Part shown: in pieces, positions 5,648 to 15,700 of the stretch
How the letters are laid out: the number at the start of each line of letters is the position of its first letter
Numbering within the stretch: the stretch's first letter is position 1
DNA from: an uncultured Planctomycetales bacterium
Lineage (GTDB): Bacteria > Planctomycetota > Planctomycetia > Pirellulales > Thermoguttaceae
Length of the DNA: 21,355 nt
Direction of reading: 5' to 3'
NCBI GenBank assembly: GCA_937889015.1
Contig: CALARR010000349.1
Coordinates: forward strand, 1-21,355
Program-made: the position numbers and the translations under genes
Notes under the pieces: model-generated
The model's database searches: none
Told to the model about the DNA's origin: nothing
The model's input: only the letters and a program-made list of their open reading frames with translations

Positions 5648-7681
5648 CTACGGAACCTGGTAGACCGGACGGTGAACTTGATAGAGCGGAATTCTGTCGC
5701 GGATGGCTCGCGCCAGTTGTGCCTTGTTCTGCTGCTCGGCCAGCGCGACCGCCTTGCGCGCCGTGTCGACAGCTTCGGGAAAGCGGCCTGCCTCGGCATA
5801 GGCCGCGGCCAACGTGCCGAGCACGGCCGGCTCTTTCCCGCCACAAAGCTGGGTCGCTCCCAGGGCCAATTCCAACGCCGCCGGGCCGTTGCGTGCTTCA
5901 GCCCGGGGACTAGTCGACAGCAGCCAAGCCGCTTCATTCAGATGCACGACAGCCTCGGCGCTCTGCCCAAGCCGGACCAACGCAGCGGCCAGATTTCGGC
6001 GAGCCATCACGTTCTCGGGCTTGACCTGCACGGCATCGCGATACGGTCCCAGGGCCTGCTCGATCTTGCCGCATCGAATCAATGCGTTGCCGAGCGTGAA
6101 GTGGACATTCGAGGCAATGTCGACACTGCTCGGCAAAGGCTTGGCCCCCAGTGCCTTTTCGAATTCTTGGCTCGCCTCCGCGCGCTGTCCACCTTTCTCC
6201 AGCATCAGCCCCAGATTGACGCGCGCCTCAACCAGGTTCGGCTTGATGTCCAGGGCCCTTCGATAGTGGACCATGGCTTCCTCGATTCGCCCTCGATCGC
6301 CCAGAATGTTGCCCAGATTATTTTCAGCCAGCCAACATGTAGGGTTTTGCTCGATCGTAGTGCGATACAGGGTGTCCACGTCGCGGTACATACGGCATTG
6401 CCGAAAAGACATCCCTCCCAGCACCACCAACAGTATCAGACACAAGGCATGGCCCACCGGCCGGTCCCACAGCCCTAGCCGGTCCAGGCCCGTCGCGATG
6501 CCGGCCGCAACCAGGCCGATCACGCCCAGACTGGCCAAGTACTGAAAATGATCGGCAACGAAGGAAAACATGAACGGCAGCACGTTGCAGAAACCGAGCA
6601 CCGGCAGCAACGTGCCCACAAAGAACAGCATTCCTGCCAGGGGGCCGCGATTACGGCCTCGAAGCAGCCACAACACCGCCATCAGGACCAAAGCCGCCGC
6701 CGGATACAGGTACTGCCACCAGACGGTTTGGCTGACGTGCCAGCGCGGATAGATGAAATTCAGGTTTACAGGCCACAGGAGTTTTGCGATGTAGAACCAA
6801 ACAGCTCGGCCGGCGATCAGACAGCGTTCGATCAAACTCAAATCGAACTCCGCCCCCTCGGCGCCGATCAACCTGCGTTCGACCCAGGCGGTGCCAACGC
6901 CGGCGGCCACGCCGAAGACGAAGAAAGGCACGAGCGGCAACACATCCCGGCGCCACGACAACCGCCCGCGTTGCCACCAGAAGGCCACCAGCAAAGCTGC
7001 CGGAAGTGTGGCGGTCACCGTCTTGCTCAGCAGCCCCAACGTGAACAAGCCCAACGCGCAGCAATACATCGACCTGCTTCGTTCCTGATCGAAGCGGAGG
7101 TACGCCAGCGCTGCAGCCAGATAGAACACCGCGGAGAGCGTGTTCTTCAACTCCGTGATCCAGGCCACGGATTCCACATGCACGGGATGCAGGGCGAAAA
7201 TCGCCGCCGCCAGCATGGCCCCGGGGACGGCCAACCGCCGCAGGATGGCGGCCACCAAGAGAGCCGCCGCGACATGCATCAGGATATTCACCAGGTGGTA
7301 AGGAAAGGTCCACTCGCCCCAGCAATGGTATTCGAGCCAGAAGACACTGTGCAACAGCGGATAGTACTGCTGGGTGGCCCCCGGCGTCAGCCAGATGTCG
7401 CCGAGTCCACGCAACGAACGGAGATGAGGAATGGTGATATGTGCATCGTCGTCCCAGATCGGCCCACCATGCCAGGCCGGCTGATAGGCCAAGACCACGG
7501 CGACCAGCAGGACCGCGGCCCAACCCCACTTCCTTGCGCCGAGAGCCGCGGCGGAGTTCCAGGGCGTTTGGTCCGTCACGGCGTGCGAAACACCGACACG
7601 ATTCCCTCTTGAGCCCGCGGCATCGGCTCCGCGTGGTTCAGTCTCTTTCGCTGAGAATCTCGCTGATTTCCGCCGCGACAT
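5648..7681 (-). CDS. TMTC-like polytopic membrane protein with TPR repeats
   Basis: The 677-residue protein joins a multi-pass membrane part to C-terminal TPR repeats, as in TMTC-type GT-C glycosyltransferases. The first helix lies near 53-67, followed by an acidic loop motif WDDDAHIT (76-83), the kind of Asp-rich first loop that serves catalysis in GT-C enzymes. HPVHVESVAWI (165-175) is another family hallmark. Further hydrophobic segments run to about 425, then TPR units from about 450 to 655 (for instance around N455-P481, A485-A510, N525-P555 and L622-A648). Bacterial relatives are mostly unstudied; protein O-glycosylation is inference from eukaryotic TMTCs. ATG 7681 overlaps the upstream stop codon as TGATG, so translation is probably coupled to the HzsA-related gene. 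The C-terminus carries a small duplicated YQVHRPVYQVP motif. Confidence 0.78.
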   Translation of the reverse strand: MSRRKSARFSAKETEPRGADAAGSRGNRVGVSHAVTDQTPWNSAAALGARKWGWAAVLLVAVVLAYQPAWHGGPIWDDDAHITIPHLRSLRGLGDIWLTPGATQQYYPLLHSVFWLEYHCWGEWTFPYHLVNILMHVAAALLVAAILRRLAVPGAMLAAAIFALHPVHVESVAWITELKNTLSAVFYLAAALAYLRFDQERSRSMYCCALGLFTLGLLSKTVTATLPAALLVAFWWQRGRLSWRRDVLPLVPFFVFGVAAGVGTAWVERRLIGAEGAEFDLSLIERCLIAGRAVWFYIAKLLWPVNLNFIYPRWHVSQTVWWQYLYPAAALVLMAVLWLLRGRNRGPLAGMLFFVGTLLPVLGFCNVLPFMFSFVADHFQYLASLGVIGLVAAGIATGLDRLGLWDRPVGHALCLILLVVLGGMSFRQCRMYRDVDTLYRTTIEQNPTCWLAENNLGNILGDRGRIEEAMVHYRRALDIKPNLVEARVNLGLMLEKGGQRAEASQEFEKALGAKPLPSSVDIASNVHFTLGNALIRCGKIEQALGPYRDAVQVKPENVMARRNLAAALVRLGQSAEAVVHLNEAAWLLSTSPRAEARNGPAALELALGATQLCGGKEPAVLGTLAAAYAEAGRFPEAVDTARKAVALAEQQNKAQLARAIRDRIPLYQVHRPVYQVP

Positions 7682-10164
7682 CACGGTCCGCCCAAGTCCA
7701 CCGTCGTTCCGGCCTGCGGCCGATAGTTGAACGAATCCCAATAGGCGCGGTCCACGGCCCGGAAGTCGACCGGTTGATCCGCCGCCAGGTCTTTCGGTAG
7801 GAACCCGAACCTCTGCATTTCACGAATGTAGTGGCCATTCGGACGGAACCCGGGCATGTCGAACCGCTTGCCTTCCACCAATCGCTGGTGACTGTCTTGG
7901 ATGGACTTCAACAGGCTTTGATACAGCGGATCGTTGGTGTCGGCGAAGACGACTTTCTTGCACAGTTGCAGCCCCCCCGCGTGTTTTGCCAAGGGCGCAA
8001 GCAGGACATGGGACTTGTCGGGCCGGCTGAGATTGCAGCACGGTTCGGGACGATCGCTCGCCCCGTTGCCATTTGGAAAGCTCACCACGAAGCGTTTTCC
8101 GTACTTGTCATTCACTTCGCGACCATGGCATTCTCCGCATCGTTCGCGCAGGGCCTTGCTGAAGATGTGCACCCCATAGTTGCCGCATCCCAATGCGGCA
8201 TAAGTGCCAGGATATGTAGCCCCAGCCTCGATCCACAGACGCACGGTGGTCTTTTCCAGATCCGAGAGCTTGGTTCCGTAGTGGCTACCATCGATCAGTT
8301 TCATCAAGCGGCTGGGCGAACTGCCGATGGAGCGCGGGTCGCGATTTCCGCGTGGTTCGTTGCGGCCATCCACCACCAGGTTCCGCTGGCGAATAGTCCA
8401 GTAGGACACGGTGTAGCGTGCCGTCCGGTCGCCGGTCAGATCCACGCGACCCTCGTACTTGTCCGGACTGTGACAGGCCACGCAATGCCGATCCAGGATC
8501 GGCTGGACGTCACGACTGAAGTCCAATACGTCTGGCACACCGGGAACCGGTTCCAGAGTCCGCGGCGGACGCTGCAGGGCGGTCAGGTCGGGCTTGTAGT
8601 GCGGAGCCTGATTCCGCTGTTCATGGCAACCGACGCAACTAAAGGTCTCTCCCGGTTGCAACACCACGAAACTCTGCATGCGCTTGACCGACATGTCGTT
8701 CTCATCCAGGGCCACGAAGAACAGCGAACGCAGTGCCGGGAGTTCCATATAGGCCGAGCCATCCTCCTCCACCGGCACCGTACCCAAGACTTGTGCCAGG
8801 GTGAACGAACCGCCGATGGTGAGCGGTTCCATCCCTCCCGAAAAGTTCACGGGCTTGGGCAGTTGTTGCATCACGAGCAACTTCTTGATCTCGCCGCGCT
8901 TTACTCCGGCCATATTGCGGCCGGCATAGACGTCCTGCAGCACCAGTCGGGCCGTGGCCTTGTCCGGATGGACGCGCGCGGGGATGATCGTTTCGCGGGG
9001 GCGGACGGACAGTGGTCGGGGTTCGTGGCACTGCATGTGGCGGTCGCCCTCGGGCAAGACGTATAGCGGTTCGGCCTGGCCCGCGCCATCCATCACGTAC
9101 AAGCCAAGTTTGTTGGCCACCAGGAAGCAGTCTTCGCTCAAGGCGTACGGATCTCGCCAGTCGCTGCGGTCGCCGATCCTGCGTGGAGCGCCCATCACGT
9201 CGGGCCCCAGGGCCGGATCCAGGATCGTGACCGGCCCTTCGTGTTCGTGCCGGCCATGACCGGGCGAGAAGCTGGCCACGATCTTGTTGCTGCCCGGAAT
9301 CGGCTTGGCATCCAGCATGGCGACACCGCCGACCTCATTGCCGAAGAAGACCATCTGTCCGGTGCCGTCGGGATTGGTCGTCCACAGGTGATGGTAGTGC
9401 ACCTGGCTGCGATCAACATACTCCCAGCGCATGTACAGCACGCGTCCGTCAGGCAGGAGCCAGGGCGTGTTGTCATGGTCGTTATTGCTGGACAACATGC
9501 GGATGTTGCCGCCGTCGCCGTCGCAACGATAGAGGGTGGCTACGCGGCTGTACCAGCAATTCACGAACCGCCGACACCGTGAAGAACAGAAGACGATGCT
9601 CCCATCCGGACAATAGACGGGCTCGATATCGTCGTCGGGGCCGTCGGTCAACTGCTTCAGACCACTGCCGTCGGTATGAATCTCATAGAGGTGATACGGG
9701 TGCTCGCCTCCCTTGCGGTACGAGAAGAGGATCTTGCGGCCATCGTAATGCACCTGTGGGTCGCGAACACCGCCTTGGGGATCGTCGAGCAGGACTTTCA
9801 GTTCGCCGGTGCGCAGGTTGAGGCGGCACAACCGGCCTCCTTCGCCATAGCCCCAATACACGCCGTCCTCGAACTTGAAGGCGCGGTCCTTGTTGTATTC
9901 GTCCGAGTAGTTGCCGAAGTTGACGTACCAGTGATCGCGGCCGGCCACGCGCACGGCGAACACGATCTCGTCCAGACCGGCCATGGGCCCCTTCAAAAAC
10001 CGGTCCAGCAATTCGCTGCGGTGGAATCCGGCCGGAAGCGGCTGGTTCTTCGCCTTGACAGGCGGCTTGGAAGGCGCGGCCGACAACTGCGGAACCAGGA
10101 AGGCGACGAGGACCAGAAACCAGGAGAGCAGATGTCCAGACCAGGTGAGCGGGGCAAAGCGCAT
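7681..10164 (-). CDS. Secreted HzsA-related triheme c-type cytochrome
   Basis: The 827-residue exported protein has a signal peptide at about 1-30 (hydrophobic 11-28, Ala-Ala-Pro near the cleavage site). A beta-propeller-like region with repeated DG-containing blades follows, for example DGRKILFSYR (141-150) and DGSIVFC (187-193). Then comes a block resembling the hydrazine synthase alpha-subunit domain (about 380-515). Three CxxCH haem c sites are visible: 510-514 (CVGCH), 561-565 (CVACH) and 676-680 (CGECH). The second follows the DFSRDVQPILDRHC pattern common in planctomycete cytochromes. HzsA-related proteins are widespread in planctomycetes that are not anammox bacteria, so hydrazine synthesis is not implied; a periplasmic redox role is inferred. 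The start has GGAG 8 bases upstream. It is coupled by a one-base overlap to the TMTC-like gene. Confidence 0.82.
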   Translation of the reverse strand: MRFAPLTWSGHLLSWFLVLVAFLVPQLSAAPSKPPVKAKNQPLPAGFHRSELLDRFLKGPMAGLDEIVFAVRVAGRDHWYVNFGNYSDEYNKDRAFKFEDGVYWGYGEGGRLCRLNLRTGELKVLLDDPQGGVRDPQVHYDGRKILFSYRKGGEHPYHLYEIHTDGSGLKQLTDGPDDDIEPVYCPDGSIVFCSSRCRRFVNCWYSRVATLYRCDGDGGNIRMLSSNNDHDNTPWLLPDGRVLYMRWEYVDRSQVHYHHLWTTNPDGTGQMVFFGNEVGGVAMLDAKPIPGSNKIVASFSPGHGRHEHEGPVTILDPALGPDVMGAPRRIGDRSDWRDPYALSEDCFLVANKLGLYVMDGAGQAEPLYVLPEGDRHMQCHEPRPLSVRPRETIIPARVHPDKATARLVLQDVYAGRNMAGVKRGEIKKLLVMQQLPKPVNFSGGMEPLTIGGSFTLAQVLGTVPVEEDGSAYMELPALRSLFFVALDENDMSVKRMQSFVVLQPGETFSCVGCHEQRNQAPHYKPDLTALQRPPRTLEPVPGVPDVLDFSRDVQPILDRHCVACHSPDKYEGRVDLTGDRTARYTVSYWTIRQRNLVVDGRNEPRGNRDPRSIGSSPSRLMKLIDGSHYGTKLSDLEKTTVRLWIEAGATYPGTYAALGCGNYGVHIFSKALRERCGECHGREVNDKYGKRFVVSFPNGNGASDRPEPCCNLSRPDKSHVLLAPLAKHAGGLQLCKKVVFADTNDPLYQSLLKSIQDSHQRLVEGKRFDMPGFRPNGHYIREMQRFGFLPKDLAADQPVDFRAVDRAYWDSFNYRPQAGTTVDLGGP

Positions 10165-10334
10165 GGCGGAGACTCCAGGCGATTCTGTCTGGGCCCGAGC
10201 CAAGCTGTTCTGCATGGCCCAACCAATTGGGGCTTGCAGGACTTGCCCAGGCAGGAGGGGGGCGGGGAGGTCGCGGGAGGTGTGCGCAACACACGATTCC
10301 GCAGAGGAACCCCTGTACGGCACACACTTTGGGT

Positions 10335-10363
10335 ATGATAACCGAAGCCCTGTCCCCCCGCAA
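10335..10363 (-). promoter_or_regulatory. Possible promoter for the HzsA-related gene
   Basis: On the minus strand TTGCGG (10363-10358) and TATCAT (10340-10335) are 17 bases apart. The -10 box is good (5/6) and the -35 weak (3/6). It lies about 170 bases before the start codon, in the correct direction. Confidence 0.35.
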
Positions 10364-10467
10364 TCAGAAGGGCGCGCCTTACATCCTCTCCCGGTTGGAG
10401 GGTCGGCAGCGATTCCGTCCTCAGGGGGAGCAGAAGGGTAGCGTCGCCGAGGATTCACGGCATACAA

Positions 10468-10506
10468 TTGAGAGAAATGGTCCACGGTCAGCCTCTCAAT
10501 CGAGAG
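10468..10506 (+). promoter_or_regulatory. Competing inverted repeats in the ftsH leader
   Basis: TTGAGAG (10468-10474) can pair with CTCTCAA (10493-10499). The first five bases of that second arm can instead pair with GAGAG (10502-10506) around a four-base AATC loop. The two stems exclude each other, as in simple RNA switches. They lie about 180 bases before the ftsH start. A role is inference. Confidence 0.3.
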
Positions 10507-10683
10507 ACGAAGGCAAGATCGATGTTGGACTGCAGTTCGCAAACAGTTGTCCACCAAGCATCTACGCGAATTGAATGCACACCGCGTGGATGCCTGGTGA
10601 CGGGCTCGCAAGGAGTGTATCGAATCCGTCGTTGGAATCATCCGCGAGCGTCTGGCAAGGAGATTTCCTGAGAAAGGACCTGC

Positions 10684-12630
10684 ATGGACCCAGAATCCCC
10701 GAACAGGCCCCCGAATGGGCCGTCCGCGTCCCCTGCTCGCTCCAACAACTCCACCCTGTGGATGCTGCTGATCCTGGCCTCGGTCTTGTTGTTCCTGTAT
10801 TTCACCCAGGGATCGACCAAGCGATCGGAGATCAGCTACGGGTACTTTCGTGAGCAGTTGGCGGCCGACAACGTGGCGGAATTGGAGGTCCGCGGTTCGA
10901 GGCTGGTGGGCCAATTCAAGGAACCGCCGAAAGTGCCCGGCAAGGGCGACGAAAAGGTCGAGCTGTTGAAGGATTTTGTCGCCATCCTGCCCCCCTATCC
11001 GCTCGTCGACAAAACCCTCGATGAGGAACTGCGTTCCAAGCTCGGCGAGAACTACTCGGCCATGGAGCAGACGGACGGCGCCGGCATGATGATGATGCTG
11101 ACCCTCGGTCTCACCGTGGCGCTGTTCATCGGACTGTGGTTGATGATGCGGCGTACGCGTGACCAGGTGCTCGGCGGAGGTCTGCTGTCGGGTTTTATCA
11201 AGAGTCCGGCGCGCCGCTACGAATCGGGCGAGCAGCCGATCACCTTCGACGACGTGGCAGGCCTGGAAGGGGTCAAAGCCGATCTGGAAGAAGTGGTCCA
11301 GTTTCTGAAGAATCCCAAGAAGTTCCAGCGTCTGGGGGGCCGCGTACCCAAGGGCGTACTGTTGATGGGCCCACCCGGCACCGGCAAGACGCTCCTGGCC
11401 CGGGCCGTGGCCGGGGAGGCCGGGGTACCCTTCTACTCCATCAGCGGCTCGGAGTTCATCCAGATGTTCGTGGGCGTAGGGGCGGGGCGCGTGCGCGACT
11501 TGTTCGCCACGGCCAAGGCCAACGCGCCGTCGATCCTCTTCATCGACGAGATCGACGCGGTGGGGCGCCATCGCGGCGCTGGTCTGGGCGGAGGCCACGA
11601 CGAACGCGAGCAGACGCTCAACCAGATCCTCAGCGAGATGGACGGATTCACGCAGAGCGAATCGGTGATCGTGGTCGCGGCCACCAACCGGCCGGACATC
11701 CTCGATCCGGCGCTGCTGCGTCCCGGCCGCTTCGACCGCCACATCACGGTCGATCGGCCCACCTACAAGGGACGGTTGGCGATCCTCAAGGTCCACTCGC
11801 GCCGCGTGGTGCTGAGCGACGAGGTCGACCTGGAACGCCTGGCAGCCGGAACGGTCGGGCTGACAGGCGCGGACCTGCGCAACCTGGTGAACGAAGCCGC
11901 CCTGGGCGCCACGCGCGAAGGCAAGGAGCGGATCGAGATGATCGACTTCGAACACGCGCGGGACAAGATCCTCATGGGCTCCAAGCGCGAGGAGGTCCTG
12001 ACCGGCAAGGAAAAGTCGATGACGGCCTACCACGAGGCGGGCCACGCCCTGCTCGCCTGGCTCGTTTCCAGCCTCGACCGGGTCCACAAGGTCTCCATCA
12101 TCCCGCGCGGCCGCGCCCTGGGGGCGACGCAACTGCTGCCCGAGGAAGACCGCGTCAACATCAGCGAGACGGAATTGCGCGCCCGGCTGCTGTTTGGGCT
12201 GGGAGGCCGCGCCGCGGAGAGGCTGGTCTTCAACGAACTGAGCGCCGGGGCCGAGGACGATCTGAAACGCGCGACGCAGATCGCGCGACGCATGGTGACC
12301 CACTGGGGCATGAGCGAGCGATTGGGGCCGGTCGCCTTTCGGGCCAGCGAGGAACACCCCTTCCTGGGCCGCGAGATCGCCGAGCCGCGCGAGTTCAGCG
12401 AACACACGGCCCAGATCATCGACGAAGAGATGGTGCGAATCCTCCGCGAGGCGGACGAGCGCGCCCGCAACCTGCTGGAGCAGCATCGCGACAAACTCGA
12501 CGCGCTGGCACACGCCCTGGAGAGCGAAGAAACACTCGACGAGCGGCAGATCGAAGAACTGATCGGTCCGCCGGTCCACCGCCGGCCCGACCCGGGCGAG
12601 GCGATCATCATCGAATCGCCACCGGCCTGA
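10684..12630 (+). CDS. ftsH: ATP-dependent zinc metalloprotease FtsH
   Basis: FtsH is a hexameric AAA+ protease of the inner membrane that degrades misfolded membrane proteins and short-lived regulators. The 648-residue protein has the full set of parts: two membrane helices (about 25-41 and 135-155) around a periplasmic domain, Walker A GPPGTGKT (229-236), pore motif FVGVG (262-266), Walker B LFIDEID (285-291), the second region of homology ATNRPDILDPALLRPGRFDR (333-352), and the zinc site HEAGH (450-454) with D526 as probable third ligand. Length is normal. ATG 10684 has AAAGGA 5 bases upstream. It is transcribed alone, divergent from the HzsA-related gene. Planctomycetes often carry several FtsH copies, so this may be one paralogue. 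The post-pore Ser of the usual GASRVRD is Gly here. Confidence 0.97.
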   Translation: MDPESPNRPPNGPSASPARSNNSTLWMLLILASVLLFLYFTQGSTKRSEISYGYFREQLAADNVAELEVRGSRLVGQFKEPPKVPGKGDEKVELLKDFVAILPPYPLVDKTLDEELRSKLGENYSAMEQTDGAGMMMMLTLGLTVALFIGLWLMMRRTRDQVLGGGLLSGFIKSPARRYESGEQPITFDDVAGLEGVKADLEEVVQFLKNPKKFQRLGGRVPKGVLLMGPPGTGKTLLARAVAGEAGVPFYSISGSEFIQMFVGVGAGRVRDLFATAKANAPSILFIDEIDAVGRHRGAGLGGGHDEREQTLNQILSEMDGFTQSESVIVVAATNRPDILDPALLRPGRFDRHITVDRPTYKGRLAILKVHSRRVVLSDEVDLERLAAGTVGLTGADLRNLVNEAALGATREGKERIEMIDFEHARDKILMGSKREEVLTGKEKSMTAYHEAGHALLAWLVSSLDRVHKVSIIPRGRALGATQLLPEEDRVNISETELRARLLFGLGGRAAERLVFNELSAGAEDDLKRATQIARRMVTHWGMSERLGPVAFRASEEHPFLGREIAEPREFSEHTAQIIDEEMVRILREADERARNLLEQHRDKLDALAHALESEETLDERQIEELIGPPVHRRPDPGEAIIIESPPA

Positions 12631-12632
12631 GG

Positions 12633-12758
12633 TCACGCTGTTGCGCCTTTCAGCAGAGGTGCAATCCTCTCGGGCACGAACACGCGCTTCGTCGATCCCA
12701 CATGACCGCCGAAGTGGAAAGCGGCGCACCTCTTTGCCGTGATCGCGCAGTGGTCTTT
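12633..12758 (-). pseudogene. Possible 3' gene relic (41 codons)
   Basis: On the minus strand, between ftsH and the DUF6259 gene, 41 codons read open from a TGA at 12761-12759 to a TGA at 12635-12633. The frame has no in-frame ATG and no SD. The translated end (FHFGGHVGSTKRVFVPERI, then APLLKGATA) has a composition typical of a real protein C-terminus, unlike the Arg/Pro-rich shadow frames nearby. It may be the tail of a gene whose front was lost when the neighbouring block arrived. I do not recognise the family, and chance remains possible. Confidence 0.25.
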
Positions 12759-12774
12759 TCATGCAGCGACCCTC

Positions 12775-15700
12775 TCACTGCGGCCGGCGTTGCACCACGC
12801 AGCCCACGGATCGCGGACCAAGCTCCAACTCCAGCAGCGCGTGAGATCCTTCCACGCGCGCTGCGACGGGGCGATCGTTCCAGGCGTCGAAGTACTGGCA
12901 GCCCTCCGCGTGCGGGACGGCCAACAGCCTGCCGCGCGCGGTGCGGTAGTTGCTGTTCCACAGAGTCCAGACGGTCTTGGCGCCGCCGGAGAAACGATTG
13001 GCGTACAGCCCGGCCAGCTCGGTCGAAACCAGCGGCTCCACATCGGTTGAGCGGAACGCGTCGGCGTGCTCGTGCTGGATCTTGAACACGCGCGTCAGAA
13101 AGGCGCATGAGTGCTCGTCGTATCCGTCCAGTTCCGCGCCGGTCAAGTAGTAGCCGTCGCCGTTGAAGAACGGATATTTCAGCAGGAACCAATTGCCGTT
13201 GCGCAGGGCCGTGTAATAGATCAACTCAAAGGTCTTGAAGTCCGGAATCGCGAACCGGTGCAGGTTGACAAAGTGCGGAGCCACCGCGCCATATCCCTCC
13301 CGATGGTTCTGCAGCGCGACATGCCCGTAGGCGCCATCAAGGTACTGGGTGGCCACATCGGCCGGCACGAATTCGCAGTAGGTGGCGATCCGCTCGGGCA
13401 GGGCCTCGCGGATCTGGCGCGTCAGCAGCCACTCGCCGGGGCACATCCCCACCGGTGACGGATGGCCATGTTCGCGGCTGTAGCAGGTGCGCGAAACCAT
13501 GCACTTGCCGAACTCGTCCAGATACATCCCATCCGGCCGGATCTCTTCCGCCACGCGGCGATAGGCGGCCACCAGATGGGCACGCCAGTCCTCCACGTAG
13601 GGGCACATGGAATGGGCCTTGTAGTTCTCATGGTAGAGCATCTCGCCGTCGGCCTTGCGCACGGCCCAACGAGACACCCGCTCCTTGTCGGGCTGGTCAG
13701 AGTTCCTGGACACGAGGTATCCGTCCAGGTAGAGCCCCACGGGGATTCCGGCCGCCTGGCACCGCCGCACGGCTTCCTGAAAACGCTGCTTCCCCTGCTC
13801 ACCGTACTGATGGAAGTGGTTGTAGGCGCCCCAGTGCCCGTACTCGTCGCTGATCGCCCAGCCAAACAGGTGCATGTAGTCGGTCGCGCCAGGAATCCGC
13901 GCATTGCGGCGCTGAGCGAGCCCTACCAGGTCCAATCGCTCTGCAACAGGGGCGCTGCGCGCAGCCGTCGGGCCATAGGTGGGGAAGCCCCACAGGCGTT
14001 GGAACCACTCTTTGCGCGCGGCCAGCGGCTTGTACCAACTGCGAACCCAATCGCGGTACACCGCGAGTTGCTGGCGCCAGTCGCCAGCCACGGCCTGGAC
14101 CACGACCGGGACACACTGCCAGGTCTGCCCGGGCTCGATCGTTTGGGGGAGATACTCCAGTCCGTAGTTCGCGCCGTCATCATCTTTGCCCACGCAGTAC
14201 CAGCGGAAGACGCCCTGCAGATCGCGAGGCAAGAAGCAGACGCCAGCGCCCAGGCGGGGATTGAAGAAGCCGTCAACCTGCAGCGGATGGGCTTCGCCGA
14301 TCTCGTCGCGAAACCGCCGCGGCAGGCGGTGAATCACGCCGCCGCGCCGCGCACAGAAGTACCAGGTGTCGGCCAGCTTGCCGATCTGCAGCCCGGCCAC
14401 CGTGGGGAAATGCAGCACGCCGGTCAACGGTTCCTTTCCGCGATTGGCCAACGACAGCCCCAGCCGCATGCCCGCCCCCTCGCGTTGCACGTCCAGCAAG
14501 GCTTCCAGCGAGACCTCCCCTTCCTGGAATCGCGCGCGCACCTGGCGTGCCCCATCGCCCGCAGCGACCGACTCCGCCGTGAACTCTGCGGACGTGATCG
14601 TTCGCCCCTCCATTTCCAGGCGAAACAGCGGCTGATTGGCCAGACTCACCGCGGCGTCGGGCAGGATCGGCGAACGGATCGCGCGCCAGGTGAGACCATC
14701 CAGGTCCAGGCCGGTCTCTGCCGACGCCTGGCGGGGCGGCGTCACCGGCGCGTACCAAACGTGCTGCGACTCCGGTTCGGCCACGCGCGCCTGGCCTGTG
14801 TTCATCGTCACGCCGGCAATCGCAAAGCTGGCGTTCTGCATGCGGTCGTGCAACGACAGTTCTACCACGCGCTTGCCGCGCGCCGGACGCAAGCCATAGA
14901 CCTCAACGCCGTGTGCAATGCCGTATTTGCCGGTTGCCTTCTGCACAGGCAGCAGGCGATCGATCGACGCGTCGTCGTAGCGCAACTCAAAGTAGGCGCG
15001 CTCCGGCTCATCCAGCACGCGCAGGGGCGTCAGCGATTTGGAGCTCGCCAGTGATTCCGACTTGGGAAAACAGGCCAAGAGCAACACCAGAAACTCCGTC
15101 GCAGCCTGCGCCTGGGGCCCCTTGCCAGCCGCAGGAATGGCCAGCGTTACCGAGTCTTCGTCCACCGTGCCCGTGCTTGCCACGCGCTCGAAATTCGCAG
15201 CCACTTGGAAGGGGATTCCATCCACGCAGATCTCGGTCCCAGGAAACCAGGCCCCCAGCCCCATGCGGACCGGCATGTAGGAGTTCGGGCGAACAGGCTC
15301 CGGCGGCGGAAGCGTGCGCAGACCGTCCTTTCCCTCTGGCCAGGCTCCGCTGCGCGGTTGGAAATCCACGACATCGGCAACGGGGGACCGAGGCGGCTGC
15401 GAGCTGAACTCGATGTAGTCGATTTCGATCTGTGCGGCGGCACTCAGGCAATCGATCCCCACGGCCATCGACCCCTCGGCCCTTTCGCGCACCGACAATC
15501 GCGTGTGATGGACGTGCCAGCGGCCATCGGCGATCACATCGCCTGGCTGCATGCCATACACGCTGATCTTCTTGCCGTCTTTACCCTGGGCCGACAGGTA
15601 GACCACGTAGCCCGAGGGGCCGAATTGCCCTCGAGCGCGATAATGCACCGACACGTAGGGCAGTTTTCCCAAGTCCACGGCTGCCAGCCGCGAACTCCAG

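Larger units (their letters stand above)
10165..10683. other. 519-base divergent intergenic region
   Basis: This gap separates the HzsA-related gene (leftward) from ftsH (rightward). I see no convincing gene in it; the frames that stay open have no SD and no recognisable protein. It holds a minus-strand promoter-like pair (10335-10363), a TACAAT box on the plus strand (10463-10468) without a clear -35, and competing inverted repeats (10468-10506) in the ftsH leader. The G-rich run around 10250-10275 is unexplained. Confidence 0.6.

Noticed and set aside
7681..10164. Evidence for an anammox bacterium
   Set aside because: A single HzsA-related protein is common in other planctomycetes; no other anammox gene is in the window.
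12655..12670. AGAGG-TGCAAT-CCTCT hairpin after ftsH as a terminator
   Set aside because: Only five base pairs and no T tract on either side.
7681..12762. A single minus-strand open frame of about 1690 codons running through the HzsA-related gene and antisense to ftsH
   Set aside because: Only the part from 10164 down is a real protein. The upstream part is antisense to the well-conserved ftsH, and its lack of stops follows from GC-rich codon use. The signal peptide and SD place the start at 10164.
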